Source: Psychrobacillus sp. FSL K6-2836 (GTDB lineage: Bacteria; Bacillota; Bacilli; Bacillales_A; Planococcaceae). From it: 64,000 nt of DNA. The stretch's first letter is position 1, and each line of letters opens with the position of its first letter. A program made the position numbers and the translations under genes. The stretch covers positions 3,410,001 through 3,474,000 of the forward strand of contig NZ_JBBOOM010000001.1 in assembly GCF_038003085.1 (NCBI RefSeq), given 5' to 3'. Below, piece after piece: positions 36,976-46,220 of the stretch. The notes under the pieces are model-generated. The model saw only the letters and a program-made list of their open reading frames with translations, was not told the DNA's origin and did not search any database.

Positions 36976-38194
36976 TATATTTACTTTTTTTATAGCCGCC
37001 AATATACTCAGATGACTTGAAATTGTAAATTGGCTTTAGAATTTGTTTTACTTCAATAGTTTCCTTAGTGTTTTCAATAATTTCATTCATTGTCTTGTAA
37101 GCAAATGGAGATTCATCAATCGTGTCAATATCAACAGAAGTGGTGAATACATCTTTCATGGTTTCCTTAAAATCTTCCATATTGAGAGTAGCCTTAGCCT
37201 TAGTTCGACTAAATATCCGCCCTGCTCCGTGAGGACCTGAGTAATTCCAGTCTTCATTTCCTTTCCCTTCGGCCAATAAAGAACCATCTCGCATATTGAT
37301 GGGAATCAACACGAGTTCCCCTTTTTGAGCAGATATTGCGCCTTTTCTTAATATCATATTATCTAGGTCTACATAGTTATGAACTGTATCTATTCTACCG
37401 ACTTCTACGAAATTCATGTTTTCTAAGACAACCTGTGCCATTGCTGCTCGATTCCACTTAGCATAATCCTGTGCTATTTTTAAATCGTGAAAGTATTCTT
37501 CCATTTGTAACCCTTCCAGATAAGATAGTTCTGCAGGAACAACTACTTCTTTTGTTTTAAAAGATTGAATGGCCTTTTGTATTTCGTTTTGTTTTCCTTC
37601 TCTTTTCAAGTTCGCTATTATTTCTTTTAATTCCTCCTTATTAAATCTTAAAGTATCTATTGCACGTTTTTGGTGAAATCTTGCTACTTTAGCTCCTAAA
37701 TGTCTAGAACCAGAGTGGATAACTATAAATAGTCTTCCATCTTCCGTTTGATTTACTTCGATAAAGTGGTTGCCACCACCAAGTGTACCTAACGAAAGGT
37801 TAGCAGTATCAAGTGAGAAGGGAGCAATTACTTTAGAAAGTTCAATATTGGATGTAAATGAGTGCGGGTTCTGTCTAATACCTTGACCTGCTGGTACAAA
37901 GAGTCGAATTACTTGATCAAGTTTTTCAAAATCTATATCACTTTTCTGAATCTCCATACATAACATGCCGCAACCAATATCGACTCCTACTAGATTAGGA
38001 ACGATTTTGTCTTTTATTTTCATTGTAGTACCAATAACTGCCCCTTTTCCTGCATGGCAGTCTGGCATAATACGAACATTACCACCCGCCACAAACTGCT
38101 GATCTAAGAATGTTCTAATTTGTTCAATTGTCACGTCATCAATATTTTCTGTAAATACTTTTGCATTATCAAATTTACCTTTAATTATTTTCAT
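36950..38194 (-). CDS. rtcB: RtcB-family RNA ligase
   Basis: Joins RNA ends with 2',3'-cyclic phosphate or 3'-phosphate to 5'-OH ends using GTP and manganese; acts in RNA repair. The 414 residues fit the bacterial family. The metal and active-site motifs are visible: MPDCHAGKGAVIG, GVDIGCGM, GGGNHFIEV, HSGSRHLG, and the guanylated histidine in SGPHGAGRIFSR. ATG at 38194 follows AGGAGTG; an upstream in-frame ATG is less well placed. The C-terminal 30 codons are part of the duplicated block. Its place between toxin genes is unusual; it may repair RNA damaged by such toxins, which is inference. Confidence 0.92.
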   Translation of the reverse strand: MKIIKGKFDNAKVFTENIDDVTIEQIRTFLDQQFVAGGNVRIMPDCHAGKGAVIGTTMKIKDKIVPNLVGVDIGCGMLCMEIQKSDIDFEKLDQVIRLFVPAGQGIRQNPHSFTSNIELSKVIAPFSLDTANLSLGTLGGGNHFIEVNQTEDGRLFIVIHSGSRHLGAKVARFHQKRAIDTLRFNKEELKEIIANLKREGKQNEIQKAIQSFKTKEVVVPAELSYLEGLQMEEYFHDLKIAQDYAKWNRAAMAQVVLENMNFVEVGRIDTVHNYVDLDNMILRKGAISAQKGELVLIPINMRDGSLLAEGKGNEDWNYSGPHGAGRIFSRTKAKATLNMEDFKETMKDVFTTSVDIDTIDESPFAYKTMNEIIENTKETIEVKQILKPIYNFKSSEYIGGYKKSKYNKNNGAAN

Positions 38195-38742
38195 CAATTC
38201 AACACTCCTTCTTTTCAACTCCTATGTATCCATTCGAGTTCGGAGCAGTAATCCCTTTTTCTTTTTTACTACTTTAAAAAAAAATAAAAAAACGTAGGGG
38301 GAAAAGCACTTGCCTCCGAGTGTAAATTTTATCAAACATAGTCTAACAATTTTATGTTAGCTAAAAAACTTCAATCCAAAGGCTGAAATAGAAGGTTTTT
38401 CTTTATAAAGGTACTTCTTAAGTTTCTGTTCCAGACTCAGTTTTGTCTTTTCGGGGACGGGCGAAGAAAGTACTTAATGAACTCATTTAAAATATTTCCT
38501 TTTAACTACTATTTTCCTCGGAATATAGTGTAAGAGTCACGGGCGATTTTGTTGCATTAATCCGTAAGGTTTATTTTTGAGAATATTATATCTTCTCCCT
38601 TTACCTTCCTGAGTAAAAATGGAATATTATAACTATTAATAGTTTGCTAGAGGGGGAGAAGAATGTTTACCTGTGGGGTAATATTGTATAATAGAAAATA
38701 TGATGAAGTGGCTATTTGTAGATGTTCGATGAGGCAAAGCCT
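38195..38742. other. Gap between rtcB and the LXG toxin
   Basis: About 550 bases with no gene found. A minus-strand segment just upstream of rtcB (GCTCCGAACTCGAATGGA) resembles a tRNA T-arm loosely. A short inverted repeat CTAACA/TGTTAG occurs near 38345. No promoter is clear. Confidence 0.4.
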
Positions 38743-40338
38743 ATGAAAATATTGGATGTAGATATATTTCAAGATGGGCTACAGCGCAATCTAGCTATGT
38801 TAGACAGGCTATGCAGTGAAATGAAATCAATCCACCATGCAGTGGAGGGTCTAGTCAAGATGGAGGACCAATTAAAGGGAGCGGGGGGAAATGCCATACG
38901 TTCCTTTTACCAGGAATGTCATTTACCGTTTCTTCATTTTTTCCAGTTGTTTTCTGAACAGTTTAAACAAGTGCTTAACCAGATGGAGGCAGCACTTCAT
39001 TCACTGGAACCTGATTCCTCCGGTTACATACTCGAAACATTTCTTGACGGAGAGCTAGAACAGGGACTTACACTTATTGGCGAACTTACAGCTAGCTTGA
39101 CGGATGAGGCAAACAGTATCATGGATCAAGTGAGTGATATTGTTGCCCTGCCCCATTTAGACGATAGTGAAGTGCAGGAGGGAGTTATTAGTTCTAAAAG
39201 AAAACGTGATGATACCTTAATGAAACTTTATGAATTTGATGCTACCCAGACGTACGCACTGAATCCCATTGAACATGGTTTGCAGACGATGGACACGTGG
39301 TTGACGGATATGGAAGGACTGTTCCAAGCAGGGGTAAAGGATATAAATTTCTTGCCTAGTCAGTGGGATGTCCTTACGTATAGAAGTGACATTAGAACAG
39401 AACTGTTCCCAAAAGTGTTCTTAAATCCAAATGACTTATGGGTAAAGGAAAAGGAACAGCTAATTGGTACCATGATTACCGCAGCGACTTTTCAAACGTT
39501 GGAAGGAAAGAAAGTTAAGACGATTGAAGAAAACGTAGCGGAAAATATAAAATATCATGAATATGATAATGGTTTACTCGTTAAAGAGTATGTAGTAAAT
39601 CAAACTGTTTTCTATGAAATTGTTTCCAAGGTTGAATATAAAGAAGTAGCCGTCAGCTTAGACAAACCGAAAGAAAACAAATTCCTAGATTCTTTACAGT
39701 TTGGATTAGATATTGCAGGACTTATACCTGTTGTAGGTGAAATAGCGGATGGAGCAAATGGACTGATCTATACGGCAAGAGGGGATGCATTAAATGCGAC
39801 ACTTTCTTTTTCTGCGATGATTCCAGTTGTAGGCATGGCTAGTACCGGTGGTAAACTTGCTGTAAAAGGAAGTAAGGCAATAGGAGATGCTCAGGATGCG
39901 AGCAAAGCTGCAGATTATGTTACAGATGGAGCTAAGGGTAAAGGTAATCCTCTTTTGCCTACAGAAGGTAAAGTTGGGACATTTAAGGAACTTGCAAAAC
40001 AAGGTACTGCATTTGATAATATTACACCGCATCACATGCCTTCTGCTGCTAAGATGAAACAAGCGGGGATAAAAAGAAATAATGGTGTAAGTATGAATAT
40101 GGAACAGCCCCATCCAGGAGTAGGTGGAAGGCATAGAGAAACATATACTTATGGTTTAAGTGGAAATAAATTAGAAGAATATTTAAATCTAAGTTACCGT
40201 GATGCCCTTGCTCATGATATATTAAATGCAAAAAGAATATACATGAAGGATGGTATGTACACATCTGAAATAAGAGAAGGGCTTATAAATACAATTAGAA
40301 AGAATAGAGAAATATATCCAGAGTTATTTAATAAGTGA
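38743..40338 (+). CDS. LXG-domain polymorphic toxin, nuclease-like tip
   Basis: A 531-residue toxin of the type exported by the type VII (Esx/YukAB-like) system. Residues 1-215 form the LXG domain (MKILDVDIFQDGLQ, MEDQLKGAGGNAIRSF, WLTDMEGLFQAG). Residues about 320-400 form a hydrophobic pre-toxin domain (FGLDIAGLIPVVGEIADGAN, SAMIPVVGMASTGG). The tip (NITPHHMPSAAKMKQAGI, HPGVGGRHRETYTYG) has the HH-containing pattern of HNH-like nuclease toxins. The ATG at 38743 follows GAGG by 8 bases; an ATG 21 bases earlier is less well placed. Its immunity gene follows within 15 bases. It is the only complete LXG toxin in the window. Confidence 0.85.
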   Translation: MKILDVDIFQDGLQRNLAMLDRLCSEMKSIHHAVEGLVKMEDQLKGAGGNAIRSFYQECHLPFLHFFQLFSEQFKQVLNQMEAALHSLEPDSSGYILETFLDGELEQGLTLIGELTASLTDEANSIMDQVSDIVALPHLDDSEVQEGVISSKRKRDDTLMKLYEFDATQTYALNPIEHGLQTMDTWLTDMEGLFQAGVKDINFLPSQWDVLTYRSDIRTELFPKVFLNPNDLWVKEKEQLIGTMITAATFQTLEGKKVKTIEENVAENIKYHEYDNGLLVKEYVVNQTVFYEIVSKVEYKEVAVSLDKPKENKFLDSLQFGLDIAGLIPVVGEIADGANGLIYTARGDALNATLSFSAMIPVVGMASTGGKLAVKGSKAIGDAQDASKAADYVTDGAKGKGNPLLPTEGKVGTFKELAKQGTAFDNITPHHMPSAAKMKQAGIKRNNGVSMNMEQPHPGVGGRHRETYTYGLSGNKLEEYLNLSYRDALAHDILNAKRIYMKDGMYTSEIREGLINTIRKNREIYPELFNK

Positions 40339-40352
40339 GTGGGGTGGAGTGT

Positions 40353-40814
40353 ATGGATATTAAATTGGAATTAAAGAAGGTATATACAAATAGACTTTTA
40401 CAATCTCAAAAAGAAATATCTGAATTTGAAGAAGCGTTAAGTAATCTCATTGGTTTAGGTGATAAATCACTCATTACTGAATTATGCATGGGATTTGACG
40501 ATGATACTGAACAATATGAAATAATGTTCGGATTAGTACATGGTATAGAGCATCTCTATAAAGAAAATATCGAAGATGGATTATATTTAATAGCTTTAGC
40601 TGTCCCGAGAATAATAGATAGAGCTAGAGAATGGATGGAAGTTTTACATTACAGAATTTTAAATCATGAACAGGTAAGAAGAATTTACGGTAGTGTGATT
40701 TCTAAGCTAGATATTAAGACAAAAGAGATAATAATCAACTTATTAAGAGACATAAAAAGCGAAGACCCAGATATGTTTGGCAATCCTGTAGATGAAGTAT
40801 TAAAGGCAGTATAA
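40353..40814 (+). CDS. Immunity protein, Imm30-like
   Basis: A 153-residue protein starting 14 bases after the LXG toxin stop, with GGGGTGGAG upstream. The segment LCMGFDDDTEQYEIMFGLVH and the helical layout fit Imm30-type immunity proteins found next to LXG and other polymorphic toxins. It should neutralise the nuclease tip of the preceding gene in the cytoplasm. The family is recalled by motif; the pairing is by position. Confidence 0.65.
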   Translation: MDIKLELKKVYTNRLLQSQKEISEFEEALSNLIGLGDKSLITELCMGFDDDTEQYEIMFGLVHGIEHLYKENIEDGLYLIALAVPRIIDRAREWMEVLHYRILNHEQVRRIYGSVISKLDIKTKEIIINLLRDIKSEDPDMFGNPVDEVLKAV

Positions 40815-40821
40815 TTATAAT

Positions 40822-40863
40822 CACCTTAATTGGGGTAAAAACCTTTTAAGGTGTTCTTTTTTT
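40822..40863 (+). terminator. Terminator of the LXG toxin-immunity pair
   Basis: CACCTTAA pairs with TTAAGGTG across a 16-base loop and is followed by TTCTTTTTTT. Confidence 0.8.
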
Positions 40864-40988
40864 ATTATGAGCGTAAAATGATAACATTACGAAATTATTC
40901 AAAACTGGGAACGTATTTTAATTGCTAATAAGACTTAATCAATCATAGAAATTGAGGAAAGAAATAGAAAGAGACAAGGAATTGGAGG

Positions 40989-41182
40989 AATAAACTATTT
41001 TTCTTCTATAATGGACAATCCTTTGAATCAGCCGTACATGTACATGATTTGAATTGTACAAATAAGTATATTTCAGATTTGGAGAGATGCTTTAATGTAT
41101 CCATTGGGGGACAAAATATATGTAATATCGTTTATGAGCCTGTTATCGATCCAGGAATGATTTATTATGAAGTAGATTTTGA
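40989..41182 (+). pseudogene. Gene fragment cut by the duplicated block
   Basis: A frame without start encodes FFYNGQSFESAVHVHDL, CTNKYISDLERCFNVSIG, NIVYEPVIDPGMIYYEVDFE and is then interrupted where the duplicated toxin block begins at 41183. It was probably the end of a small (immunity-like?) protein. The function is unknown. Confidence 0.45.
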
Positions 41183-41191
41183 AATGGAATT

Positions 41192-42229
41192 TTGTCGGGA
41201 GCCGAAGAGAGAAGAGGCAAGATGTTCGACTCGAAAATGGACTTTGCTAATTATGCTACATTTGGTTTTAGTGGGATGGTTAAAGAAGCGGTCTTGCCAG
41301 AAGAATCTTTTTCAAAGGAGCATTGGTTAAATAGCTTTGGATTAGCAGGAAGCATTTTCGGAGTTGGCAAATTGTTAACATCACCAATTAAACCAGGTGT
41401 AGTAGCTCCTAAAGATATTAATAAGGGAGTGGGTTATAAAGAGTTAGGAAAACAAAGCGATTTTAATGAATTAATGGACATAGAAGATGCAAAACGATAT
41501 GCTCAGTTTCATGATAAAGTTGTTGTCGGAATGGATAAAGATGTCCGATTTGCAGCTAGTCAAATGGACACTAATAGTTTTATGAATAATATTCTTCCAA
41601 TCAAATTAAGAGAGCATAAATTAAGTTACAATCAATTTACTGATTTACGATTAAAACCGTACTATGAGCTAAATGAAGGTGAAAGAATGATAATTCAAGA
41701 ATTTCGAGACTCTGTCCCACGTCCAGATAATAAAACAACTTTAATAAAGAACATCCATGTTAAAGATATTCAAAAATATCTTGATGGAGAAAATAGCACA
41801 GTTAAAGGTTTTTTGGCAAAAGCTGAAGATAGTTCCCATATACATGATTATTCTCACGTTCGAGAGTCTATGAGATTAGATTACTCTTATTACGATGAAT
41901 ACAATGGAAAAGTAGTAAAACCTTATCCTGAGGATGGAAATAGTTATGGTTATATTGAATTTAAAGTAAAAAACCCGGAATTGCTTGCTCCTGAAAATTT
42001 AGAGATTCCCTATGGTCATAATATGAACAAATCGTATAGTTGGGAAAATAATGAGTGGCCATGGACAGGAAATGGGTTTACTGCATCTAGAAATGGTGAA
42101 GTTATACCAGAATGGACTTCTAAAAATTATATTGAATTAGAACTAGGTGCAAAACTACACAGAGTAGTGGGTGGGAAAGATGAGGTTATTGGAATATTTA
42201 ACGGTAGAGAATTTATTTCAGAAGATTAA
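41192..42229 (+). CDS. Orphan LXG-type toxin half, copy 2
   Basis: The same toxin module as at 35237, but without the first 70 residues; the frame opens at a TTG created by the junction and has no ribosome site. Unlike copy 1 it keeps the TAC codon and the natural toxin end (VIGIFNGREFISED), so its toxin part is complete over 345 residues. One three-base loss removes a Gly in SYSGWENN. It is probably silent by itself and acts as a donor cassette that could be joined to an LXG domain by recombination. Confidence 0.7.
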   Translation: MSGAEERRGKMFDSKMDFANYATFGFSGMVKEAVLPEESFSKEHWLNSFGLAGSIFGVGKLLTSPIKPGVVAPKDINKGVGYKELGKQSDFNELMDIEDAKRYAQFHDKVVVGMDKDVRFAASQMDTNSFMNNILPIKLREHKLSYNQFTDLRLKPYYELNEGERMIIQEFRDSVPRPDNKTTLIKNIHVKDIQKYLDGENSTVKGFLAKAEDSSHIHDYSHVRESMRLDYSYYDEYNGKVVKPYPEDGNSYGYIEFKVKNPELLAPENLEIPYGHNMNKSYSWENNEWPWTGNGFTASRNGEVIPEWTSKNYIELELGAKLHRVVGGKDEVIGIFNGREFISED

Positions 42230-42242
42230 CGAGGTGAAAAGT

Positions 42243-42635
42243 ATGTTAAAAAAAGGTTTACTTGGAATCTATAAGGGAGTCGAGTATAGAATAACTGTTG
42301 ATATGGATAATAATTTGAAAATTATTACTGACGAGAAAGAGAAAATAGATTCTACATTTGAAGATACTTACCAAAGTGGAGTTTACACTAAGATAGTGAA
42401 ACCAAACGAATTAGTGGATTGTGTAAGTATTATTCCTTTTGGAATTATTAAAGGGGAGAAAGTCCAAATCTTACAAGAAAAAGAAAATAAATACCAGGTT
42501 GCCACTGGTTCTATACTGGTGGGAAGTAATCTAAATCTGCCCAGAGTAGATAGAGATTCCTGGCTTGGTTGGGTATCAAAAAGTGAGGTTACGCTAATTG
42601 AAGAGATAACTCCTGTAAATCCCGAAGAATTATAA
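42243..42635 (+). CDS. Immunity protein, copy 2
   Basis: A 130-residue near-twin of the protein at 36500-36892, with the same start, ribosome site and SH3-like C-terminal half. Both copies are intact. Confidence 0.7.
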   Translation: MLKKGLLGIYKGVEYRITVDMDNNLKIITDEKEKIDSTFEDTYQSGVYTKIVKPNELVDCVSIIPFGIIKGEKVQILQEKENKYQVATGSILVGSNLNLPRVDRDSWLGWVSKSEVTLIEEITPVNPEEL

Positions 42636-42723
42636 TTAGTGTCATAAAGCCAAATTGGAATTAAATTATACAGGATGAAAAAGGAGCAGAGATTAATTTT
42701 TTGCTCCTTTATTTTTATTATAT

Positions 42724-42825
42724 TTACTGTTTTTTGTAGCCGATATATTCCGAAGACTTGAAATTGTAAATTGGTTTTAAAATTTGTTTCACTTCAATAG
42801 TTTCCTTAGTGTTTTCAATAATTTC
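42724..42825 (-). pseudogene. rtcB: rtcB 3'-end fragment
   Basis: About 33 codons identical or nearly so to the end of rtcB (ENTKETIEVKQILKPIYNF, SSEYIG), with a small loss that changes the last residues to YKKQ. It was carried along with copy 2 of the toxin block and is joined to unrelated sequence at 42825. Confidence 0.9.
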
Positions 42826-43030
42826 GAAGAACAATCCAGTAATAGCGTTAGAGCGTGAACAACACAAGCTTATAAATAAAGTACAAAGAGGTATTGACGC
42901 AACCAATTAATTACCATTAGATAATATTACGAGTAATTCTAAAATTTTGCGAGATGCTGGTATTTCAGAAGATATTGTAAACGATATTACAAATAAAGCG
43001 TTAAATCATATGAAAAATACTCTAGAATAA
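42826..43030 (+). pseudogene. Orphan toxin tip fragment with a stop codon
   Basis: A plus-strand frame reads NNPVIALEREQHKLINKVQR, GIDATN, stop (TAA for a likely CAA), LPLDNITSNSKILRDAGIS, then a helical end and TAA. The layout is that of a nuclease toxin C-terminus (HNH/EndoVII style, with a conserved KILRDAGI-type element). It lacks any start and carries a nonsense codon. It directly precedes an immunity-like gene, its probable partner. Confidence 0.6.
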
Positions 43031-43041
43031 GGAATGATAAG

Positions 43042-43461
43042 ATGCAAAATGAATTAAAACAATTAATGATGAAGTTAGCAAAATCAATTATGAATGAGGA
43101 TTTTATTGATGTTACATATGATGTTGTTGAAGAAATAGAAGAAAGGGAGGATGCTTTTGAAGCTATTCTGCCTATTTTTAAGTTGATGGAAAAATATCCA
43201 AATATAAATTTCGGTAGACCTGGGCCTCTTGTGCATTTTGTTGAAAAGTTTTATAAAAATGGATATGAAGAAAAGCTTGTTGAATCACTCAAAAGGGAAC
43301 CTACACAACATACTGTTTGGATGTTAAATAGAGTTATCAATGGTTCTCAAGGGGACAGAAAAGCATATTTTATAAATGTATTGGATAATATTATTGCGTT
43401 TCCTAATCTTGATGAAGAAATTGTATCACTTGCTAGCCATTTTAAGTCTTTACATGAATAA
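43042..43461 (+). CDS. Probable immunity protein for the preceding tip
   Basis: A 139-residue soluble helical protein with AAGGAATG before the ATG. Striking segments are NINFGRPGPLVHFVEKFY and PTQHTVWMLNRVINGSQGD. I recognise the pattern as a small protein often seen beside Bacillales polymorphic toxins but cannot give a family name. It is intact, 11 bases after an inactivated toxin tip. Confidence 0.55.
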   Translation: MQNELKQLMMKLAKSIMNEDFIDVTYDVVEEIEEREDAFEAILPIFKLMEKYPNINFGRPGPLVHFVEKFYKNGYEEKLVESLKREPTQHTVWMLNRVINGSQGDRKAYFINVLDNIIAFPNLDEEIVSLASHFKSLHE

Positions 43462-43585
43462 TTATTAGTTAAAACTTTAATTTTCTTGGCACTGACTATC
43501 CATTTGCAGAGCGGAATAAAATACCCTATTATGCAGCCAATTGACGGTATTAAACCGGCGATTGGCTTATTAATTTCATTTGTAT

Positions 43586-44720
43586 CATGGATCAAGTGAG
43601 TGATATTGTTGCCCTGCCGCATTTAGATGATAGCGGAGTGCAGGAGGGAGTCATTAGTTCTAAGAGAAAACGTGATGATACTTTAACTCTACTTTATGAA
43701 TTTAATGCTATCCAAACGAACGCACTGAATCCTATAGAACAAGGTTTGCAGACGATTGACACGTGACTGACCGATATGGAAGGGCTGTTTACGGACGGAG
43801 TCACGGACGTAGATTTTCGATCGAACCAATGGGCTGCGATATCAATGAATAGTGGATTGAAGACGGCCATTGAACAACAGACCTCTCGGGTTAATGGAGG
43901 CCTAGAGTCCAGCCATCAGGAAAATCTGATAGGTACGGAAATCACACCAGGAACGTTTCGGACACTCGAGGGTAAAAAGACCAAGACAATAGATAGAGAT
44001 GCTTATGGAAGCTTTAACCTGTTAAAATTCCACCTGTACGAAAATGGTCTGATCGTCAAAGAATACCAGCTTGGGACAAGCAAGCCAATTCAATATGAAG
44101 TGGTCAACGAAGTAGAAGAGGAATTCGATGATGGTGGATTCCGCGAGATCGATGGGTACTTTGAAGGTACAAAACTTGCATTCGTTGATTATCTAAGACC
44201 GCATGCGATTGTCAAAAAAGGCTTCAAGCTCGCTTTTATCTCCGGAGCCAAGATATCTAAATATAAAGGGGATCTTTCTGTAAAGAAGATTCCTACTTTT
44301 GAAAACAAGTCTAAGGGTAGTTTGAATGGTAGTAAAGAGGCGGGAAACCTTAATAAGGGTATAGATAATGCTAAGCTAAGCCCATCAAATTATCCAAATC
44401 CAGACCCACCTATGTCTATACCACCTGTAAGATATGAACCAAAAACAATTGAAGAAGTCATAAGAATGCGTCAAGGAAAAGGACCAACAACTAAAATGAC
44501 GCATGGTGATAAAAATATAGAAGCACACCATAGACAACAAGTCCCTGTTAAAAATTTTGGGATATTAGATGAATTAGAACAAAGAACTCATAGAGGTGGA
44601 GGAAATCATACACGTCATGATAAACCTTCCCAGTTAACTCCTTCTCAAAGAGCCAAGGAAATTAGAGAACACTATAAAGAAAGAGGAAAAGAATATATAC
44701 TACCAGGAGAAGGGATTTAA
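43586..44720 (+). pseudogene. LXG toxin fragment with HHR-type tip
   Basis: From 43586 the sequence follows the LXG gene at 39118 onward (IMDQVSDIVALPHLDDS) but lacks the LXG N-terminus, and TGG has become TGA at 43766-43768 (in the DTWLTDMEGLF motif). The remaining frame from 43776 runs through a linker (NLIGTEITPGTFRTLEGKKT) to a tip with NIEAHHRQQVPVKNFG and HRGGGNHTRHDKPS, a likely HNH-type nuclease. No ribosome site precedes it. An SMI1-type immunity gene follows. It is a decayed or donor toxin cassette. Confidence 0.7.
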
Positions 44721-44735
44721 AAGGAGGAAAAGTAA

Positions 44736-45170
44736 GTGACAAGAGATGAAATTGCAAATTTATTAGATGGTATATTAGATAAAGAATTAGGAAATATAGA
44801 TATTCCTTTGGCAAGTGATTGGGAAAATATCGAAAAAAAGTTTGGATGTCAATTTCCATCGGAATTTAAATTTTTTATTGAATTAATGTCTAAATATTCG
44901 TTTCCAGGAGATATCTTAAATGTTTCCAATAGTAATACAAATGGAAATGACACTATAGAATTTACCTATAACTATGAAATGAAACAGGGGGGATGGAAGG
45001 AAGAATTAATCCCGTTTTATAGTATAGGTAATGGTGACTACTTCTGCCTTCTTTCCAATGAGTATCCAAACACAGGAGTTTACTATTATTCACATGAAGA
45101 AACTAATATAGATAAAGAAGCTAATAACTTTGAAGAATGGTTAAAACAGTTGCCGACTTTTTTGAGTTAA
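44736..45170 (+). CDS. SMI1/KNR4 (SUKH)-type immunity protein
   Basis: A 144-residue protein starting at GTG after AAGGAGG. The segments DWENIEKKFGCQFPSEFKFF and the C-terminal NNFEEWLKQLPTFL are typical of SUKH/SMI1-KNR4 immunity proteins, which bind and inhibit nuclease toxins. It lies 15 bases after the HHR-type tip and is intact. Confidence 0.8.
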   Translation: MTRDEIANLLDGILDKELGNIDIPLASDWENIEKKFGCQFPSEFKFFIELMSKYSFPGDILNVSNSNTNGNDTIEFTYNYEMKQGGWKEELIPFYSIGNGDYFCLLSNEYPNTGVYYYSHEETNIDKEANNFEEWLKQLPTFLS

Positions 45171-45175
45171 TAATA

Positions 45176-45214
45176 AAACCTTGATTGGCTAAATGCCTTT
45201 CAAGGTTTCTTTTT
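45176..45214 (+). terminator. Terminator after the SUKH gene
   Basis: AAACCTTGA pairs with TCAAGGTTT across a 15-base loop and is followed by CTTTTT. Confidence 0.85.
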
Positions 45215-45513
45215 CGTGGGGTACCTAGTGCCGAATAAACCACTCTTTATTCAGATAGTAGAGGTATCCCTTGTAACCCCTATATGATGTTAGATCAAAT
45301 TATATAGTGCGTACAAATTACTTTAAAAATGTATGTCCTAGTTACTTCTTATCACCATCAGTAAATATCCAAAATATCATCAGATACCACCATTTCCATC
45401 TTCGAATAGTCTATCCTCGTGATGAGTGCCAGGTACTCAAACAATTGCGACTGACAATAAAGTGAAATGTTTAAAAAGAGCTTGTTTTGAATGAATCATC
45501 AAAATGAGCTCTT
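45215..45513. other. Gap with a hairpin
   Basis: No gene seen. A stem AAAAGAGCT/AGCTCTTTT at 45474-45512, extended inward by TTTTGA/TCAAAA-type pairing, lies at the end and resembles a terminator. Confidence 0.5.
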
Positions 45514-46220
45514 TTGAATATTCATCTTTCACTTAAATTTGTCGATTATGATCTACTAAATCATTCTGCATGGCAAATCCAGCTAGCGCAAAAACCTGTT
45601 GAATATAATCGTGTTATATTTATAAAACCAGATTCTTCTAATAATTGCTTAATAGGAAGTTCAGGAAAGAAATATTCAAAATTACTTTGCTATCTCGCTC
45701 AATTTAGACTTATCTTGGCTGACGGATATAGAAGGACTGTTTACGGACGGAGTCACGGACATAGATTTTCGATTGAACCAATGGGCTGCGATATCAATGA
45801 ATAGTGTATTGAAGACGGCTATTGAACAACAGGGTTAATCGAGGCCTAGAGTCCAGCAATCAGGATAATCTGATAGGTACGGAAATCACACCAGGAATGT
45901 TTCGGGAACTCGAGGGGAAAAAGACCAAGACAATCAATAGAGAAGCTTATGGAAGCTTTTACCTATTAAAATTCCACCTGTACGAAAATGGTCTGATCAT
46001 CAAAGAATACCAGCCTGGGATAAGCAATCCAATTCAATATGAAGTGGTCAACGAAGTAGAAGAGGAATTCGAAGACGGTGGTTTCCGCGAGCTCGATGGA
46101 TACTTTGAAGGTACACCCCTTGCCTTTCTTTATTATCTAAGACCGCAAGCAATTATCAAAAAAGGCTTAAAGAGCGCTTTTATCTCCTTAGAACAGAGCT
46201 GTTCCCAAAAGTATTCTTAG
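45514..46220 (+). pseudogene. LXG toxin fragment 2, frameshifted
   Basis: The first 190 bases encode an unassigned fragment (DYDLLNHSAWQIQLAQKPV). From about 45715 the sequence matches the linker of the toxin at 43766 (WLTDIEGLFTDGVTDIDF). Loss of about eight bases near 45830 shifts the frame, and the rest (NLIGTEITPGMFRELEGKKT to FISLEQS) continues in another frame. No toxin tip is left. Confidence 0.7.

Larger units (their letters stand above)
35442..37085. repeat. Duplicated toxin-immunity-rtcB block, copy 1
   Basis: About 1.64 kb that recurs at 41183-42825 with high identity. It spans the toxin half, its immunity gene and the 3' end of rtcB. Left homology begins at ATGGAATTTTGTCGGG and right homology ends at CAATAATTTC. 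Confidence 0.9.
41183..42825. repeat. Duplicated toxin-immunity-rtcB block, copy 2
   Basis: Second copy of the 35442-37085 segment, same orientation, inserted within other gene fragments at both ends. Confidence 0.9.

Noticed and set aside
38195-38260. tRNA-like element upstream of rtcB
   Set aside because: A T-arm-like string is present, but no cloverleaf can be formed.
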